Source: Rhodopseudomonas sp. BAL398
GTDB taxonomy: Bacteria; Pseudomonadota; Alphaproteobacteria; Rhizobiales; Xanthobacteraceae
Reading direction: 5' to 3'
NCBI RefSeq assembly: GCF_033001325.1
Contig: NZ_CP133111.1
Coordinates: forward strand, 2,728,001 to 2,792,000
Length of the DNA stretch: 64,000 nt
The position numbers and the translations under genes are program-made. Below, one piece after another: positions 35,837-45,791 of this stretch. The notes below the pieces were generated by a model that was given only the letters and a program-made list of their open reading frames with translations, did no database searches and had not been told where the DNA came from. How positions within the stretch are numbered: position 1 is the first letter of the stretch; each line of letters opens with the position of its first letter.

Positions 35837-36760
35837 TTATCGCATCGGGGCCAGCCCGTGCTTGACGCCCCAGTCGAACCAATTATCCACGACCGGACCG
35901 GTCAGGATGATTCCGATGCCGCCGGTGAGCGGGACCAGCACGGCGAACCACCACGCCCAGCGGTGAATCGATTCCGCCGTTGCGTTGAAGCCCATCGTCC
36001 AGCGCCAGAACAGAGCAGCGCGTTCAAGTGCGGTACCGCGGTCAACCATCTGCTCGATTTCCCGCTCGCCGCCGTAGCGGCTGACGGAAAGGATGGTCGC
36101 GCCGTGCATGGCGAACAGCAATGCCGAGCCGTACAGGAACGCGATCGAGAGGCAGTGGAAGGGGTTGTAGTAGAGGTTGCCGTACTTGATCGAGAAGTTA
36201 TTGGTCCAGTCAAGATGCGGGAAGATGCCGAACGGGGGTGCCTCGCTCCAGGACCCCATCAGCAGCGGCTGAATGAAGCCGATCGACAGATAGAGAAAGA
36301 TCGCAGAGGCGAAGGCCCACGAAACATGGGTCCCCATGCCAAGCGCCCGCGCGCGACGATAGGTGCGAACCCACCACAGGACGATCGACGTGGTGAGGAA
36401 GAACCCGGTCATCAACCACCAGCCGCCTTCCTTCAGCGGCGGAATGCTCAGGCCGTATTCGGGCTTTGGTGGCTCGAGGGCGAGCCAACAGAAGTTCTTG
36501 AGAAAGGCGATCGGGCTCCAGTCCACCTGCGCCAGCATGTTGAGACCGATGATCTCAAACGCGACGAGAAAGCACAGCGCCGAAGCCACGCCGGTGAAGC
36601 CGAGATAGACCGGTCCCACCTGCGCGTCACCGATCTTTCCGAGCCAGTACATAAACGTGGTCTGGGTTTCTCGGGGCGAACTGCCGGGGCGTAACGCGAC
36701 CCCGGCATAGGCAGGCCCTTCGACCTGAACCTGGGAGAAGATATTTTGATACTGGGCCAT
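35837..36760 (-). CDS. pufM: Photosynthetic reaction centre M subunit
   Basis: Core subunit binding the special pair, accessory pigments, QA and the non-heme iron with PufL. The 307-residue protein begins [20 protein letters not shown], with five membrane helices and the pigment- and iron-binding segments [70 protein letters not shown] and [26 protein letters not shown]. It follows pufL by 30 bp and is the last puf gene: no cytochrome subunit pufC comes after it. Confidence 0.98.
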   Translation of the reverse strand: MAQYQNIFSQVQVEGPAYAGVALRPGSSPRETQTTFMYWLGKIGDAQVGPVYLGFTGVASALCFLVAFEIIGLNMLAQVDWSPIAFLKNFCWLALEPPKPEYGLSIPPLKEGGWWLMTGFFLTTSIVLWWVRTYRRARALGMGTHVSWAFASAIFLYLSIGFIQPLLMGSWSEAPPFGIFPHLDWTNNFSIKYGNLYYNPFHCLSIAFLYGSALLFAMHGATILSVSRYGGEREIEQMVDRGTALERAALFWRWTMGFNATAESIHRWAWWFAVLVPLTGGIGIILTGPVVDNWFDWGVKHGLAPMR

Positions 36761-36790
36761 GAGAAGATTCTTTCTTGTGACCGGGTTAAA

Positions 36791-37624
36791 TTACGAAGAC
36801 CAGACCGGAAGCCGACGCCACCATTCCCACCACTCGGGCCAGGAACCGCCCTCGGACAGCACGGGGCCGCTGAGCAGCATGCAGACCGCGCTGAAGAACA
36901 CCGCGGACAGAGCGATGAACAGACCAACACGATGAATGCCCAAGGTCCCGACCGAGTAACCGACGAGATCGCGGAACACGGTGTTTTCGTGCTCGGGTGA
37001 CTTCACGGGTTCGCCACGGTCCGGATTCAGCGACGACAGAACCAGGCCGCCATGGAGCGCCAGCGCCAGACACGTCGTGAAGAAGAAGCTGATCGCGATC
37101 ATGTGCGCGGGATTGTAGTGAAACTGGCCGTACATATAGCCGGTATTCGAGACCCAATCGAGATGGGTGAAGATGCCGTAGGGGAATCCGTAGCTCCACG
37201 AGCCCATCAGAACCGGACGGATCACCACCAGGGTGACATAGGCAAAGATGGCGAAGGCGAAGGCGAAGGGAACATGAAATCCGATGCCGAGCTTGCGGCA
37301 GATTTCAACTTCACGCAGCGCCCATGAACAGAACGCGCCGACCGCGCAAATCGACACCCACTGCCAGATTCCGCCTTCGGCCAGCGGCGCAAATCCCAAT
37401 CCGTATTTCACGTCGGGCGGATTCACGCTGATCTGCCAAATATTCCAGGTGGGCCCCATTGAGGCGCTCAACATGATCAACGCGATGCCGACGACCGCGA
37501 AGAACACAGTCGTGACTCCAAAAAGCCCGACGTAGAACGGGCCGACCCAGAAATCGAGCAGGTCGCCCCCGATTAGCGTTCCGCCGCGAACGCGGTATTT
37601 TTTCTCAAAGCTGAGCATTGCCAT
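36791..37624 (-). CDS. pufL: Photosynthetic reaction centre L subunit
   Basis: Core reaction-centre subunit forming the active pigment branch and QB site. The start is ATG 37624 ([21 protein letters not shown]) with a GGAGG site nine bases upstream; the open frame continues upstream through the pufA-pufL spacer but is not coding. The 277 residues have five helices and conserved [57 protein letters not shown] and [28 protein letters not shown]. Confidence 0.98.
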   Translation of the reverse strand: MAMLSFEKKYRVRGGTLIGGDLLDFWVGPFYVGLFGVTTVFFAVVGIALIMLSASMGPTWNIWQISVNPPDVKYGLGFAPLAEGGIWQWVSICAVGAFCSWALREVEICRKLGIGFHVPFAFAFAIFAYVTLVVIRPVLMGSWSYGFPYGIFTHLDWVSNTGYMYGQFHYNPAHMIAISFFFTTCLALALHGGLVLSSLNPDRGEPVKSPEHENTVFRDLVGYSVGTLGIHRVGLFIALSAVFFSAVCMLLSGPVLSEGGSWPEWWEWWRRLPVWSS

Positions 37625-37691
37625 CGATCGTTCCTCCGCGTGCGAGCCAGGGAATATCCATCGTCGTGATCCATTCAAATTCGCGTAGCTA

Positions 37692-37740
37692 CCGGAAGCG
37701 GACGAGCCCGGCAGGCGGGTCCGTTTCTCGTCCGTTCCGG
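37692..37740 (-). promoter_or_regulatory. Intercistronic pufA-pufL mRNA hairpin
   Basis: Inverted arms CCGGAAGCGGACGAG (37692-37706) and CTCGTCCGTTCCGG (37727-37740) form a 14-bp stem with one bulged base and a 20-nt loop in the 135-bp spacer between pufA and pufL. In Rhodobacter a hairpin at this place protects the upstream pufBA mRNA from 3' exonucleases and sets the LH1-to-RC ratio; the same role is inferred here. Confidence 0.8.
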
Positions 37741-37759
37741 TGAGCAATACGTCATGCCA

Positions 37760-37930
37760 TTAAGTGAGCATGCTGACAGTGATCTCGGCGGTCTTCTTCG
37801 CACCATCAAGCCAGTTGAACCGGCTGGTGCTCAGCAGGATGAAGTGGATGATGATTGCCAGACCGAACAAGAACGTGAACAGCAGGACCAGCGCACGGCG
37901 CGGATCAAACAGAAGCCAAATTCGCCACAT
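37760..37930 (-). CDS. pufA: LH1 alpha polypeptide
   Basis: Light-harvesting 1 alpha antenna peptide, 56 residues. It starts [20 protein letters not shown], has a single transmembrane helix with the bacteriochlorophyll-ligating His29 ([11 protein letters not shown]) and Trp40 eleven residues later (RFNWLDG), typical of an LH1 (B875-type) alpha chain. It lies 12 bp after pufB. The short polar C-terminal tail is [12 protein letters not shown]. Confidence 0.95.
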   Translation of the reverse strand: MWRIWLLFDPRRALVLLFTFLFGLAIIIHFILLSTSRFNWLDGAKKTAEITVSMLT

Positions 37931-37942
37931 GATTGCCTCCCT

Positions 37943-38146
37943 TTACGACAGATACGTTGCAAGATGCTGGATGCTATCCAGCGCGGTCTTGTAACCGCCA
38001 ATGGGCGCTAGCCAGGGACGCCACATCCAAGCAAGAATGTGGGCAACCACCGCGACAACGATGAAGAGGAAGAAGCTCGTCACGAAGATCGAGTGGAATT
38101 CCTTGGCTTCCGCTTCGGAAAGTCCCGAGATGGAACCGTCACTCAT
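37943..38146 (-). CDS. pufB: LH1 beta polypeptide
   Basis: Light-harvesting 1 beta antenna peptide, 67 residues. ATG 38146 ([21 protein letters not shown]) has an AGGAGG site eight bases upstream; an earlier ATG at 38155 overlaps that site and is rejected. The transmembrane helix carries the bacteriochlorophyll-binding His in [17 protein letters not shown]. The C-terminal extension after PWL (about 20 residues) is longer than in many LH1 beta chains. Confidence 0.95.
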   Translation of the reverse strand: MSDGSISGLSEAEAKEFHSIFVTSFFLFIVVAVVAHILAWMWRPWLAPIGGYKTALDSIQHLATYLS

Positions 38147-38217
38147 TTGGTACACCTCCTAGTGATGGCCTTATCGGCCGCTCGCCGCCCGAGCGCGGGC
38201 GACAACGAATGCCGCAT

Positions 38218-38260
38218 CGTTTCCGAAACGACAGCGATTTACCGTTTCGTTTCCGAGACG
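38218..38260. promoter_or_regulatory. Twin palindromic sites upstream of pufB
   Basis: In the 153-bp pufQ-pufB gap, a perfect 13-mer palindrome CGTTTCCGAAACG (38218-38230) and a one-mismatch copy CGTTTCCGAGACG (38248-38260) are spaced 30 bp start to start, with additional CCGTTTCG and CGGTTTCG half-words beside them. They could be a pair of protein-binding sites on one DNA face or a processed 5' mRNA structure for pufBA. No known regulator consensus was matched. Confidence 0.55.
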
Positions 38261-38299
38261 GCACGGTTTCGTCCGGCACCGCCAGACGAAATTCGAGAA

Positions 38300-38524
38300 T
38301 TACAACCCCATGAACGACGACGTCACCGATACGCTCGCCGCATTATGCGCCTCGCTGAAAACCGACTCCCGGCTTGCTGATTTCCTGCGCCACGGCATCA
38401 CCCGCGTCACGATCGCACGCAGCAGAAACAATGCGTAGCAGCCGCCGAACATCACGCGCGATTCCACCGCGGCGCTTTCCGGAAGCACCTTGGAACGACG
38501 GCCGGTGTAGACATAGTCGGACAT
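38300..38524 (-). CDS. pufQ: PufQ-like protein
   Basis: A 74-residue protein between bchZ and pufB, the expected pufQ location. It has one hydrophobic segment (SRVMFGGCYALFLLRAIVTRVMPW) followed by a polar tail RESVFSEAHNAASVSVTSSFMG that resembles the PufQ C-terminus pattern (aromatic-x-x-A-x-x-A...). PufQ assists bacteriochlorophyll delivery and LH/RC assembly in Rhodobacter. Overall similarity as judged by eye is weak, so the name rests on position, length and topology. A GGAGATGATCG stretch precedes the ATG at 38524. Confidence 0.75.
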   Translation of the reverse strand: MSDYVYTGRRSKVLPESAAVESRVMFGGCYALFLLRAIVTRVMPWRRKSASRESVFSEAHNAASVSVTSSFMGL

Positions 38525-38601
38525 CGATCATCTCCTCACTGTTGCATTGCGCATAAGACGTCGCGAAAACGTGATCCGCATTGCGCTGGCTCAAATCACA
38601 T

Positions 38602-40053
38602 TCATACTAACTGCCCATCCATCAGCGCAGCCCGCGCCTTGGTGACAGATTCGGTCGTAACAAGATCTTCCCCTGCCCGCCGCGCGCTGCTTTCGGCGGC
38701 ATCGCGCAACCGTTTCGCGGCGGAAATGCGGACCAGCACCGGATGCGCCTCGAGTACTTCGTCGAGCAGCGCCTTGGCCTCGTCGCTCCAGAGAATTTCT
38801 TCGTGGCGGCGCGCCGGCGTCGGATCGACGCGGTCGAGATCACCGGCCAGCGGCAGAATGTTGAACAGCGCGTCGAACAGCGCGTTGCAGACTTCCTGCA
38901 CCAGATAGGTCGCGCCGGAATAGCCCATGAACGGCGTGCCGATATGGCGGCGAATCACCGCGCCGGGGAACGAGGCCGGGATGTAGATCGCCCGCCCGCC
39001 GGCCTCGGCCAGGTACATCCGCTCATTGTAGCTGCCGAACAGGATCAGCGGCGGCTTCTCGCGCACCGCGGCGCGGATCGCGTCGTTATCGGTCTTCTTT
39101 CCGGACAGCCGGGAGACCGAGAAGGTGCAGGGCAGCCCCATTTCGGTCTCGAGAAAATTGCGCACCCCGCGCGCATAGGTCTCGTTGGCGACGATCGCAA
39201 AGCTCGCTGTGCCGAAGAAATCCTGGGTCACCGAGCGCCACAGATCCCACAACGGCTTGATCGTGGTGTTCTTCTCGCGCTCGATGAAGGGCTCCGGATC
39301 GAGCCCGAGCAATTCGCCGAGCTTGCGCAGGAATTTGGTGGTCGAGTGCAATCCGATCGGCGCCTGTAGATAGGGCCGCTCCAGCGCCTCGCACAGCATC
39401 CGGCCGAATTCGCGGTACATGCAGACATTGACGTCGGCATTTACCAGCTTCGGAATGTCGGCCAGATGGCTGCCGAGCGGAAACACCATATTGACGTCGG
39501 CGCCGATGCCCTCGATCAGCCGGCGAATTTCATGCAGATCCGACGGCATATTGAAGGTGCCGTAGATCGGACCGATGATATTGACCCGCGGCTTGACGTC
39601 CGGCGACAGCGGCTTGCGCGCCGGGATCTTCTTCGGGCCGTATTCCTTCCACAGCCAGACGATGGCGCGGTCGGCAGCCTGCCATTGATCCTCGTCGATG
39701 GTGCGCGGCAGGAAGCGCTTGATATTGGTGCCTTCGGGGGTGACGCCACCGCCGATCATCTCGGCGATCGAGCCGGTCACCACAACGGCCGGCAGATAGG
39801 GATCGAGCACACGATGAGCGCGCTTCATCGCGCCTTCGGTGCCGGTCTGGCCGAGTTCTTCCTCGCCGAGCCCGGTGACGACGATCGGCAGTTCGTGCGG
39901 CGGCAGCGCGTCGGTGTAGTGCAGCACCGAGGTCACCGGCAGGTTTTCACAACCGACCGGGCCATCGATGATCACCTGCAAGCCCTTCACGGCGGTAAAG
40001 GCGTAGACCGCGCCCCAATAGCCGCCCGCGCGATCGTGATCGAGCACCAGCAT
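38602..40053 (-). CDS. bchZ: Chlorophyllide a reductase subunit Z
   Basis: NifK-like subunit of chlorophyllide a oxidoreductase, which reduces ring B to the bacteriochlorin. The start ATG 40053 ([68 protein letters not shown]) shares one base with the bchY stop; the open frame upstream is a shadow of bchY. The 483 residues carry the cluster cysteine in [10 protein letters not shown]. The pufQ gene starts 78 bp downstream. Confidence 0.97.
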   Translation of the reverse strand: MLVLDHDRAGGYWGAVYAFTAVKGLQVIIDGPVGCENLPVTSVLHYTDALPPHELPIVVTGLGEEELGQTGTEGAMKRAHRVLDPYLPAVVVTGSIAEMIGGGVTPEGTNIKRFLPRTIDEDQWQAADRAIVWLWKEYGPKKIPARKPLSPDVKPRVNIIGPIYGTFNMPSDLHEIRRLIEGIGADVNMVFPLGSHLADIPKLVNADVNVCMYREFGRMLCEALERPYLQAPIGLHSTTKFLRKLGELLGLDPEPFIEREKNTTIKPLWDLWRSVTQDFFGTASFAIVANETYARGVRNFLETEMGLPCTFSVSRLSGKKTDNDAIRAAVREKPPLILFGSYNERMYLAEAGGRAIYIPASFPGAVIRRHIGTPFMGYSGATYLVQEVCNALFDALFNILPLAGDLDRVDPTPARRHEEILWSDEAKALLDEVLEAHPVLVRISAAKRLRDAAESSARRAGEDLVTTESVTKARAALMDGQLV

Positions 40054-41669
40054 CAGATCATCTCCTCCGACTTGCGCTTCTTCGCCAGGGCTTCGATCTG
40101 CTTCTTGTATTTCTCGCGGAAGGGGATGTTGTCCTTCGGGGTGTCTTCCCAGACACCGGCCGCGTAGCCCTGGCCGACATCGCCGAAGAACTCTTTCATC
40201 TCGTCGAAGCGCGACTGGTTGGCGAGCGCGGCATTGACCACCTGCGCCAGCGAGCCGGCGCCGGCGACGCCGAACAGTGGCCGCGCCGAGATCAGATTGG
40301 TGAAGTACAGCGCCGGGATCGCCAGTTGCTTGGCTTTCTGCACCACCGGGGTGGTGCCGATCGCCAGCTGCGGCTTGAACTCGTCGATCGCGGCGAGATC
40401 CATTTCCAGCGATGCGCGATACTGCACCCGCACGCCCTTGGCCTCGAGCCATTCGCGGTCGGGATCCGACCATTGGGTGCGCGGCGCCGCGGTGCCGACA
40501 TAGGGCACCTCCGCGCCGCTTTCGATCAGCAGCCGCGCCACCAGCAATTCCGAGCCCTCATAGCCCGACACGGTGATCCGGGCATCGATTGGCTTGGCGG
40601 CAAGCGCGGCCTTGATCGCCGGCAGGAATCGGTTCTTCGCGGCGTCGATCTTGTCGCGCGCCACGTTGCAGGCGGTGCCGATGGCCTCGAGCCAGGCCTC
40701 GGTGCCGTCATGGCCGACCGGCGCGGAGCCGACGACCTTGCGGCCGGCGATGTCGAATTGCCGAATGCAGGCGGTGTAGAATGGGTGAATTGCCGCGACT
40801 ACCGAGCAATCCAGCGCCGCATAGAGTTCGCGCCATTCGCGAGTCGGCACTACCGGGCCGGCGGCCAGGCCGAGCGGCTCCAGCATCATGTTGATGCCGA
40901 CCGGATCGGCCGGAAACATCTCGCCGAGCAGCGTCACGGTGGGCCGCTCGCTGCGTCCGCCGCGCGGCGCCTGCACCGGCCCCTGCTCGGCCTCCTTGCG
41001 AGCATATTCCAGCATCGCCGCCGACAGCACGTCCTTGGCCTCGGCGTGGGTCGGCACGCCGAATCCCGGCACGTCGATGCCGATGATGCGCACGCCGTTG
41101 ATTTCGTTCGGCAGCAGATCAAGCGGCACGCCCGACGCGGTCGGCACGCACAGATTGGTGATGATGATGGTGTCGTACAGCGCCGGATCGGCCAGCTTGA
41201 ACACCGCCTCGCGGATGTCCTCGAACAGCTTGCCGGTGACCAGGGTTTCGGAATTGAACGGCACATAGCCGACGGTGCGGCGCGCGCCGTAGAAATGCGA
41301 GGTGAAGGTCAGGCCATAGACGCAGCACGCCGATCCGGAGAGAATCGTCGCAGTGCGACGCATCCGCAGACCGACCCGCAACGAGCCGAATGCCGGGCAC
41401 ATGCTTTGCGGCTGATCGTGCGGACCCTTGGGATAATCGGCGGCATAGCGGTCGAGAATGTCGCTCTTGCCGGCGGCGTTAGCCGCAGCCTTCATCTCGT
41501 CGGCGCCGGCATGACAGCCAAGACCGTCGGTCTTGGTCGCCGCCGCATTGATCGCGGGCTGCGCATTGACCGCAGGCTGCGCGGTGGCCGCGACATCGAC
41601 CTCGGGCTCGACTGGATCATTGACGACCGAGTCAGCAATCGGGCCGGAATATCGGGACATCGCGTTCAT
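40053..41669 (-). CDS. bchY: Chlorophyllide a reductase subunit Y
   Basis: NifD-like partner of BchZ. The start was set at ATG 41669 ([15 protein letters not shown]); the upstream frame overlaps bchX. The 538-residue protein has an Ala-rich N-terminal leader of about 70 residues, then the conserved [54 protein letters not shown] with cluster-ligating cysteines, and [15 protein letters not shown]. It is 25 bp after bchX. Confidence 0.96.
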   Translation of the reverse strand: MNAMSRYSGPIADSVVNDPVEPEVDVAATAQPAVNAQPAINAAATKTDGLGCHAGADEMKAAANAAGKSDILDRYAADYPKGPHDQPQSMCPAFGSLRVGLRMRRTATILSGSACCVYGLTFTSHFYGARRTVGYVPFNSETLVTGKLFEDIREAVFKLADPALYDTIIITNLCVPTASGVPLDLLPNEINGVRIIGIDVPGFGVPTHAEAKDVLSAAMLEYARKEAEQGPVQAPRGGRSERPTVTLLGEMFPADPVGINMMLEPLGLAAGPVVPTREWRELYAALDCSVVAAIHPFYTACIRQFDIAGRKVVGSAPVGHDGTEAWLEAIGTACNVARDKIDAAKNRFLPAIKAALAAKPIDARITVSGYEGSELLVARLLIESGAEVPYVGTAAPRTQWSDPDREWLEAKGVRVQYRASLEMDLAAIDEFKPQLAIGTTPVVQKAKQLAIPALYFTNLISARPLFGVAGAGSLAQVVNAALANQSRFDEMKEFFGDVGQGYAAGVWEDTPKDNIPFREKYKKQIEALAKKRKSEEMI

Positions 41670-41694
41670 GTCGAACTCCGCATCATGATCGTCA

Positions 41695-42690
41695 TCAGAC
41701 CGCGTCGTAGACGACTTCGAGCGACGGCTTGTCCAGCACCGAGGCGCCGCACATGTCTTCCAGCGTCGCGGGCTCCAGCACCACATCGCGGCCGGTGACG
41801 TCGCTGGCGAACAGCCCCAGCAGACCGTCCTGGCTCAGCGGCGTCGGCCGAACCGGCGGCGCGGCGCCGACATTGGTTGCGAGCTCTTCGAACAGCGAAC
41901 CCCACTCGCCGCCCGGCAGACCGATGATTTCGTAGTTCGCGCTCTTCTTGCGGATGCCGTCATCGGCCGGGATCGCCGCGAGCACGGGAATGCCGACCGC
42001 CTCGGCAAAGGCCTGCGCCTCGCCGGTCTGGTCGTCCTTGTTGATCACCATGCCGGCGACGCCGACATTGCCGCCGAGCTTGCGGAAATACTCCACCGCG
42101 GAGCAGACATTGTTCGCCACGTAAAGCGACTGCAGGTCGTTGGAGCCGACCACGATCACCTTCTGGCACATGTCGCGCGCGATCGGCAGACCGAAGCCGC
42201 CGCACACCACGTCGCCGAGGAAGTCGAGCAGCACGTAGTCGAAGCCCCATTCGTGGAAGCCGAGCTTCTCCAGCAATTCGAAGCCGTGAATAATGCCGCG
42301 ACCGCCGCAGCCGCGGCCGACTTCCGGGCCACCGAGCTCCATCGCGTAGACGCCGTCGCGCTTGAAGCAGACGTCGCCGATCTTCACTTCCTCGCCGGCG
42401 AGCTTCTTCTTCGACGACGTCTCCAGAATGGTCGGACAGGCCTTGCCGCCGAACAGCAGCGAGGTGGTGTCGCTCTTCGGATCGCAGCCGATCAGCAGCA
42501 CTTTCTTCCCCTGCTGCGCCATCATGTAGGACAGGTTGGCGAGCGTGAAGCTCTTGCCGATGCCACCCTTGCCATAAATCGCGATGATCTGGGTTTCCTT
42601 GGTGACCGGAGTGGTCACCGGCGCGTCGGGCTCGATCGAGGCCTCAGCCCGGAGTGCGTCTGTCATGGCGATTGGAGTCGCAACGTTCAT
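41695..42690 (-). CDS. bchX: Chlorophyllide a reductase iron protein BchX
   Basis: NifH-like electron-donor ATPase for BchYZ. The 331 residues have the P-loop [23 protein letters not shown] near residue 35, IGCDPKSDTTSLL, and the two cluster cysteines in GRGCGGRGI and [13 protein letters not shown]. The start codon shares one base with the bchC stop. It differs from BchL in the GKSF P-loop and the longer C-terminus. Confidence 0.97.
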   Translation of the reverse strand: MNVATPIAMTDALRAEASIEPDAPVTTPVTKETQIIAIYGKGGIGKSFTLANLSYMMAQQGKKVLLIGCDPKSDTTSLLFGGKACPTILETSSKKKLAGEEVKIGDVCFKRDGVYAMELGGPEVGRGCGGRGIIHGFELLEKLGFHEWGFDYVLLDFLGDVVCGGFGLPIARDMCQKVIVVGSNDLQSLYVANNVCSAVEYFRKLGGNVGVAGMVINKDDQTGEAQAFAEAVGIPVLAAIPADDGIRKKSANYEIIGLPGGEWGSLFEELATNVGAAPPVRPTPLSQDGLLGLFASDVTGRDVVLEPATLEDMCGASVLDKPSLEVVYDAV

Positions 42691-43631
42691 CAGCTCAATC
42701 TCCAGTTAAGGACCATTTTCAGGCAGGCGGGGTCTTCAAAGGCGATGCGATAAGCGTCGGCGGGCGCGGCCTTGGCATCGTGGTGATGCGTGATCAGCCC
42801 ATCGAGCGACAATTTGCCGGCCTCGATCAGCGCCTTGGTGGCCGCTATATCCGGCGGTTGCCATTCGGCGGCGATGCGGATGCGGGCCTCGCGCATGAAG
42901 GCCGGCGGGAAATTGAACGACAGCGGCTGGTGATAGAAACCGGCCAGCACGATCTCGCCACGCGGCGCGAGCCGGCCGATCAGCGTATCGAGCAGTTGGG
43001 CGTCGCCACTGACGTCGTAGATGCTGGCGTAGTCGCGGCGCGGGTCGGCTTCGGGGTCGATCACCTGATAGTCCGTGGCGCCGCTGACACGGATCGGGTT
43101 CTTCTCCCACACTATCGGCGGCGGATTGCCGAGCGCGATCGCGATCCGGGCAAGCAGGCGGCCGAGCACGCCGTGACCGACGATGCAGGCCGGCGCCACC
43201 GCGCCGGGGGCCGCGATCGCATGATAAGCGGTTGCCGCCAGCGCCAGCAGAATGCCACGCTCGCCGAGCTGCTGGTCGAGCGGCACCACGCGCTTGCCGG
43301 GCACGACAAGCCGCGAGGCCGAGGCGCCGAACAGGCCGCGGACTTCGCCGAAGCATTTGGCGCCGGGTACGAAAACCAGCTGTCCGGGGCGCAGATCGGA
43401 GCCCGGACCGGCCTCGACGACCTCGCCGACCGACTCGTAGCCGGGAACCAGCGGATAGCCCATGCCGGGGAATTGCGGCATCTGGCCGGACCACAGCAGC
43501 CGCTCGGTGCCGGTGCTGACGCCGCTCCAGGCCACATCCACCACGACATCGTCAGCCGTCGGCGCCGTCAGGGCCAGCCGGCTCAGCTCGACATGTTGTG
43601 GCTGTGTGAGAACGACCGCGATGGTTTCCAT
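42690..43631 (-). CDS. bchC: Bacteriochlorophyllide a dehydrogenase BchC
   Basis: Oxidises the 3-hydroxyethyl group of 3-hydroxyethyl bacteriochlorophyllide a to acetyl. The 313-residue medium-chain dehydrogenase-like protein begins [21 protein letters not shown] and has [39 protein letters not shown] and the Rossmann region [16 protein letters not shown]. It heads the bchCXYZ-puf superoperon; a pair of PpsR boxes lies 45-88 bp upstream. Confidence 0.95.
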   Translation of the reverse strand: METIAVVLTQPQHVELSRLALTAPTADDVVVDVAWSGVSTGTERLLWSGQMPQFPGMGYPLVPGYESVGEVVEAGPGSDLRPGQLVFVPGAKCFGEVRGLFGASASRLVVPGKRVVPLDQQLGERGILLALAATAYHAIAAPGAVAPACIVGHGVLGRLLARIAIALGNPPPIVWEKNPIRVSGATDYQVIDPEADPRRDYASIYDVSGDAQLLDTLIGRLAPRGEIVLAGFYHQPLSFNFPPAFMREARIRIAAEWQPPDIAATKALIEAGKLSLDGLITHHHDAKAAPADAYRIAFEDPACLKMVLNWRLS

Positions 43632-43675
43632 CGCCTACTCCAAATTCCGAGGGACGGAGACACCGCCGCCGCGAC

Positions 43676-43719
43676 TGTCATGCTAAACTGACGTAGAATA
43701 GTGTCAAGCCAGATTAACA
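43676..43719. promoter_or_regulatory. Paired PpsR boxes in the bchC promoter
   Basis: Perfect box TGT-N12-ACA at 43702-43719 (plus strand TGTCAAGCCAGATTAACA) and a one-mismatch box TGT-N12-ACG at 43676-43693, separated by exactly 8 bp. That spacing is the cooperative CrtJ/PpsR arrangement known from the Rhodobacter bchC promoter. The distal box overlaps the stop codon of crtF, so the operator lies partly inside the neighbouring gene end. Confidence 0.85.
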
Positions 43720-44847
43720 CACTTCCTGGCGTTTGACGGCGGTAATTATGGAGGCGACCAGCGGCATCGGCCCCGCACCCAGCTGGATGTCGCCAAACCC
43801 GGCGGCCTCAAGAAGGTGTTTCAGCTGCGCGAAGGTCCTCGCCTTACCGCTGCCCATCGCTTTCAAATAAAAGGCGAAATAGGCATCGCCGATGGCCTCG
43901 GCGCCGCGGACCCCGGCGATCGGCTCGGCCACCAGCAATTGACCGCCCGCCGGCAGCGCGCGGTGGATCGCCCGCAGCAGCGTCATCACCTCGGCGTCGT
44001 CGTGGTCATGGATGACTCGGACCAGGGAAACGATATCGGCGCCGTCGGGCAGTGCGTCGGTGAGGAAGCTGCCGCCGATCGCGGTGGCGCGGGACGACAA
44101 TCCGGTGGCCTCGAATCGCGCGGCGGCGCGGGCGGCGACTGCCGGAAGGTCGAACAGGATGCAGCGCAGCTGCGGCGCGCGCGCCGCGACCGCGGCCAGG
44201 AAGGCGCCGTCACCGCCGCCGACGTCGAGCAGGCAGCTGCGATCGCGGAACGAGACGGCATGCAGCACTTCATTGGCGATCATCGGCTGCGATGCCGCCA
44301 TCAGTTCGGTGTAGGGCGCGATCGAATCGCCGGACAGGTCGGCGGCGTTGCGGTCGCGCGCATAGGCCCAATAGGCCGCGAGCTCACCGCCACCGCCGCC
44401 GTCGCGCAGCAGCGCCACGGGGTCGGACAGATCGCGATACAGAATGGCGTGATGGGCGACCAAGGCAGTGACGCTGGGATTGCCGCGCAGTTCGGCGCCG
44501 AGCGGACCGAGGCCGTAGCGCGACCGGCTGCGGTGTTGCACCAGATCGAGCGCCACCGCGGCGTCGAGCAGCAGCCGCATCGAATCCAGCGGCAATGACA
44601 AGCGCGCGGCGAGGTCCTCGGCGCTGACCGGGCCGGCGGCGAGGCGATCGAACAGTTTGAGCTGCACGCAGGCGAGCAGCACCTGCGAATAGACGAAGCC
44701 GGCGATCAGATCGAACATCACCCCGGCGCGGCGCCGCGCCACCCGCCGGGTCAGCGGAAAAGCCGCTGCAAAGCGCTGAAATCGCGCGCTCGAGCGCAGC
44801 GCATCACGCAGGCCGAGCAGCCGATCGCGAAGACTCAAAGGGATCAT
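43714..44847 (-). CDS. crtF: Hydroxyneurosporene (demethylspheroidene) O-methyltransferase
   Basis: SAM-dependent methyltransferase adding the methoxy groups of spirilloxanthin-type carotenoids. The 377-residue product from ATG 44847 (MIPLSLRDRLLGLRDALRSS) has a winged-helix dimerisation half (SAEDLAARLSLPLDSMRLLLDAAVALDLV) and a Rossmann methyltransferase half (CLLDVGGGDGAFLAAVAARAP, ADIVSLVRVIHDHDD). An alternative ATG at 44892, five bases after the crtE stop, adds 15 residues; the 44847 start has a GGTAGGA site. Downstream of crtE. Confidence 0.92.
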   Translation of the reverse strand: MIPLSLRDRLLGLRDALRSSARFQRFAAAFPLTRRVARRRAGVMFDLIAGFVYSQVLLACVQLKLFDRLAAGPVSAEDLAARLSLPLDSMRLLLDAAVALDLVQHRSRSRYGLGPLGAELRGNPSVTALVAHHAILYRDLSDPVALLRDGGGGGELAAYWAYARDRNAADLSGDSIAPYTELMAASQPMIANEVLHAVSFRDRSCLLDVGGGDGAFLAAVAARAPQLRCILFDLPAVAARAAARFEATGLSSRATAIGGSFLTDALPDGADIVSLVRVIHDHDDAEVMTLLRAIHRALPAGGQLLVAEPIAGVRGAEAIGDAYFAFYLKAMGSGKARTFAQLKHLLEAAGFGDIQLGAGPMPLVASIITAVKRQEVC

Positions 44848-44897
44848 CGTCGTCCTACCACCGGCCCGGCTGGACGGCCAGACCGTGGTCATCCTGG

Positions 44898-45764
44898 CTA
44901 CGCCGCCGACTGCGCGAGCTTGGCCGGCACCAGACGCTTGGCTTCGGACATGATCAGCGAGCGCAGTTCGTTGCCATTGGCGCAAGGCGGCATCGCCTCG
45001 ATCGCGCCGCGCACCAGCGACTGCAGATGGAACACGGCGCCGTCGATACCCATCTGCGTCACCGCGCTGGGGCGGTTATGCGCCACGTCCTGACCGACCG
45101 GCTTGCCGATCTCGTCCTCATCGGCGGCGGCGTCGCGCAGATCGTCGGCGACCTGATAGGCCTCGCCGATCTTCTCGCCGACCATCCGCCACGGTGCCGG
45201 ATCGGCGCCGGCCGAGGCCGCGCCCGCCGCGGTGGCGGCGACAAACAGCGCGCCGGTCTTGGAGCGGTGATAATGTGCGAGGTTGATTTCCTGTTCGCAT
45301 TCCCAGGCCTGACCGGCGACGATGCCGAACGGCACGCCGACCGCCTGCCCGATCGTCATGGTCAGCGCCGCGAGTCGATCCGGCGCGCAGGTGACGCGCG
45401 CGATGGTCTGGAACGCTAGCACGATCAGTGCGTCACCGGTCAGCACCGCCAGCGGTTCGCCGAAGGCGACATGCACCGAGGGCCGGCCGCGCCGTGTCGC
45501 AGCGCCGTCGAAACACGGCAGATCGTCATGGACCAGGGAGGCGCAATGCATCAATTCCAGAGCCGCGCCAGCGGCTTCGGTGGCGGCGGGGTTGTCCTCG
45601 CCACATGCTGCGGCAACGCTGTGACAAAGCCGTGGCCGAACCCGGGCACCGCGCGGGAACACGGCGTAGCGCATGGCCGCCGCCAGTCGCGGCGGGCACC
45701 CTGTCACATCGGCCTGATTCAAGGCATCTGTTAGAGCCCGCTCGATCCGATTGGTGACATCCAT
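44898..45764 (-). CDS. crtE: Geranylgeranyl diphosphate synthase
   Basis: Supplies GGPP for carotenoids and for the bacteriochlorophyll tail. The 288-residue trans-prenyltransferase has the first Asp-rich region HCASLVHDDLPCFDGAATRRG and the second YQVADDLRDAAADEDE. ATG 45764 (MDVTNRIERALTDALNQ) follows a GGGAG site; the longer frame upstream overlaps the promoter. It is divergent from crtD, with two PpsR boxes between. Confidence 0.95.
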   Translation of the reverse strand: MDVTNRIERALTDALNQADVTGCPPRLAAAMRYAVFPRGARVRPRLCHSVAAACGEDNPAATEAAGAALELMHCASLVHDDLPCFDGAATRRGRPSVHVAFGEPLAVLTGDALIVLAFQTIARVTCAPDRLAALTMTIGQAVGVPFGIVAGQAWECEQEINLAHYHRSKTGALFVAATAAGAASAGADPAPWRMVGEKIGEAYQVADDLRDAAADEDEIGKPVGQDVAHNRPSAVTQMGIDGAVFHLQSLVRGAIEAMPPCANGNELRSLIMSEAKRLVPAKLAQSAA

Positions 45765-45791
45765 GGCCGGCTCCCGTGCTTTGAAAGCAAG

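Noticed and set aside
36791-37747. PufL start at 37747, giving 41 extra residues
   Set aside because: The extension covers the pufA-pufL hairpin, has no ribosome site and no similarity to PufL; GGAGG precedes ATG 37624 instead.
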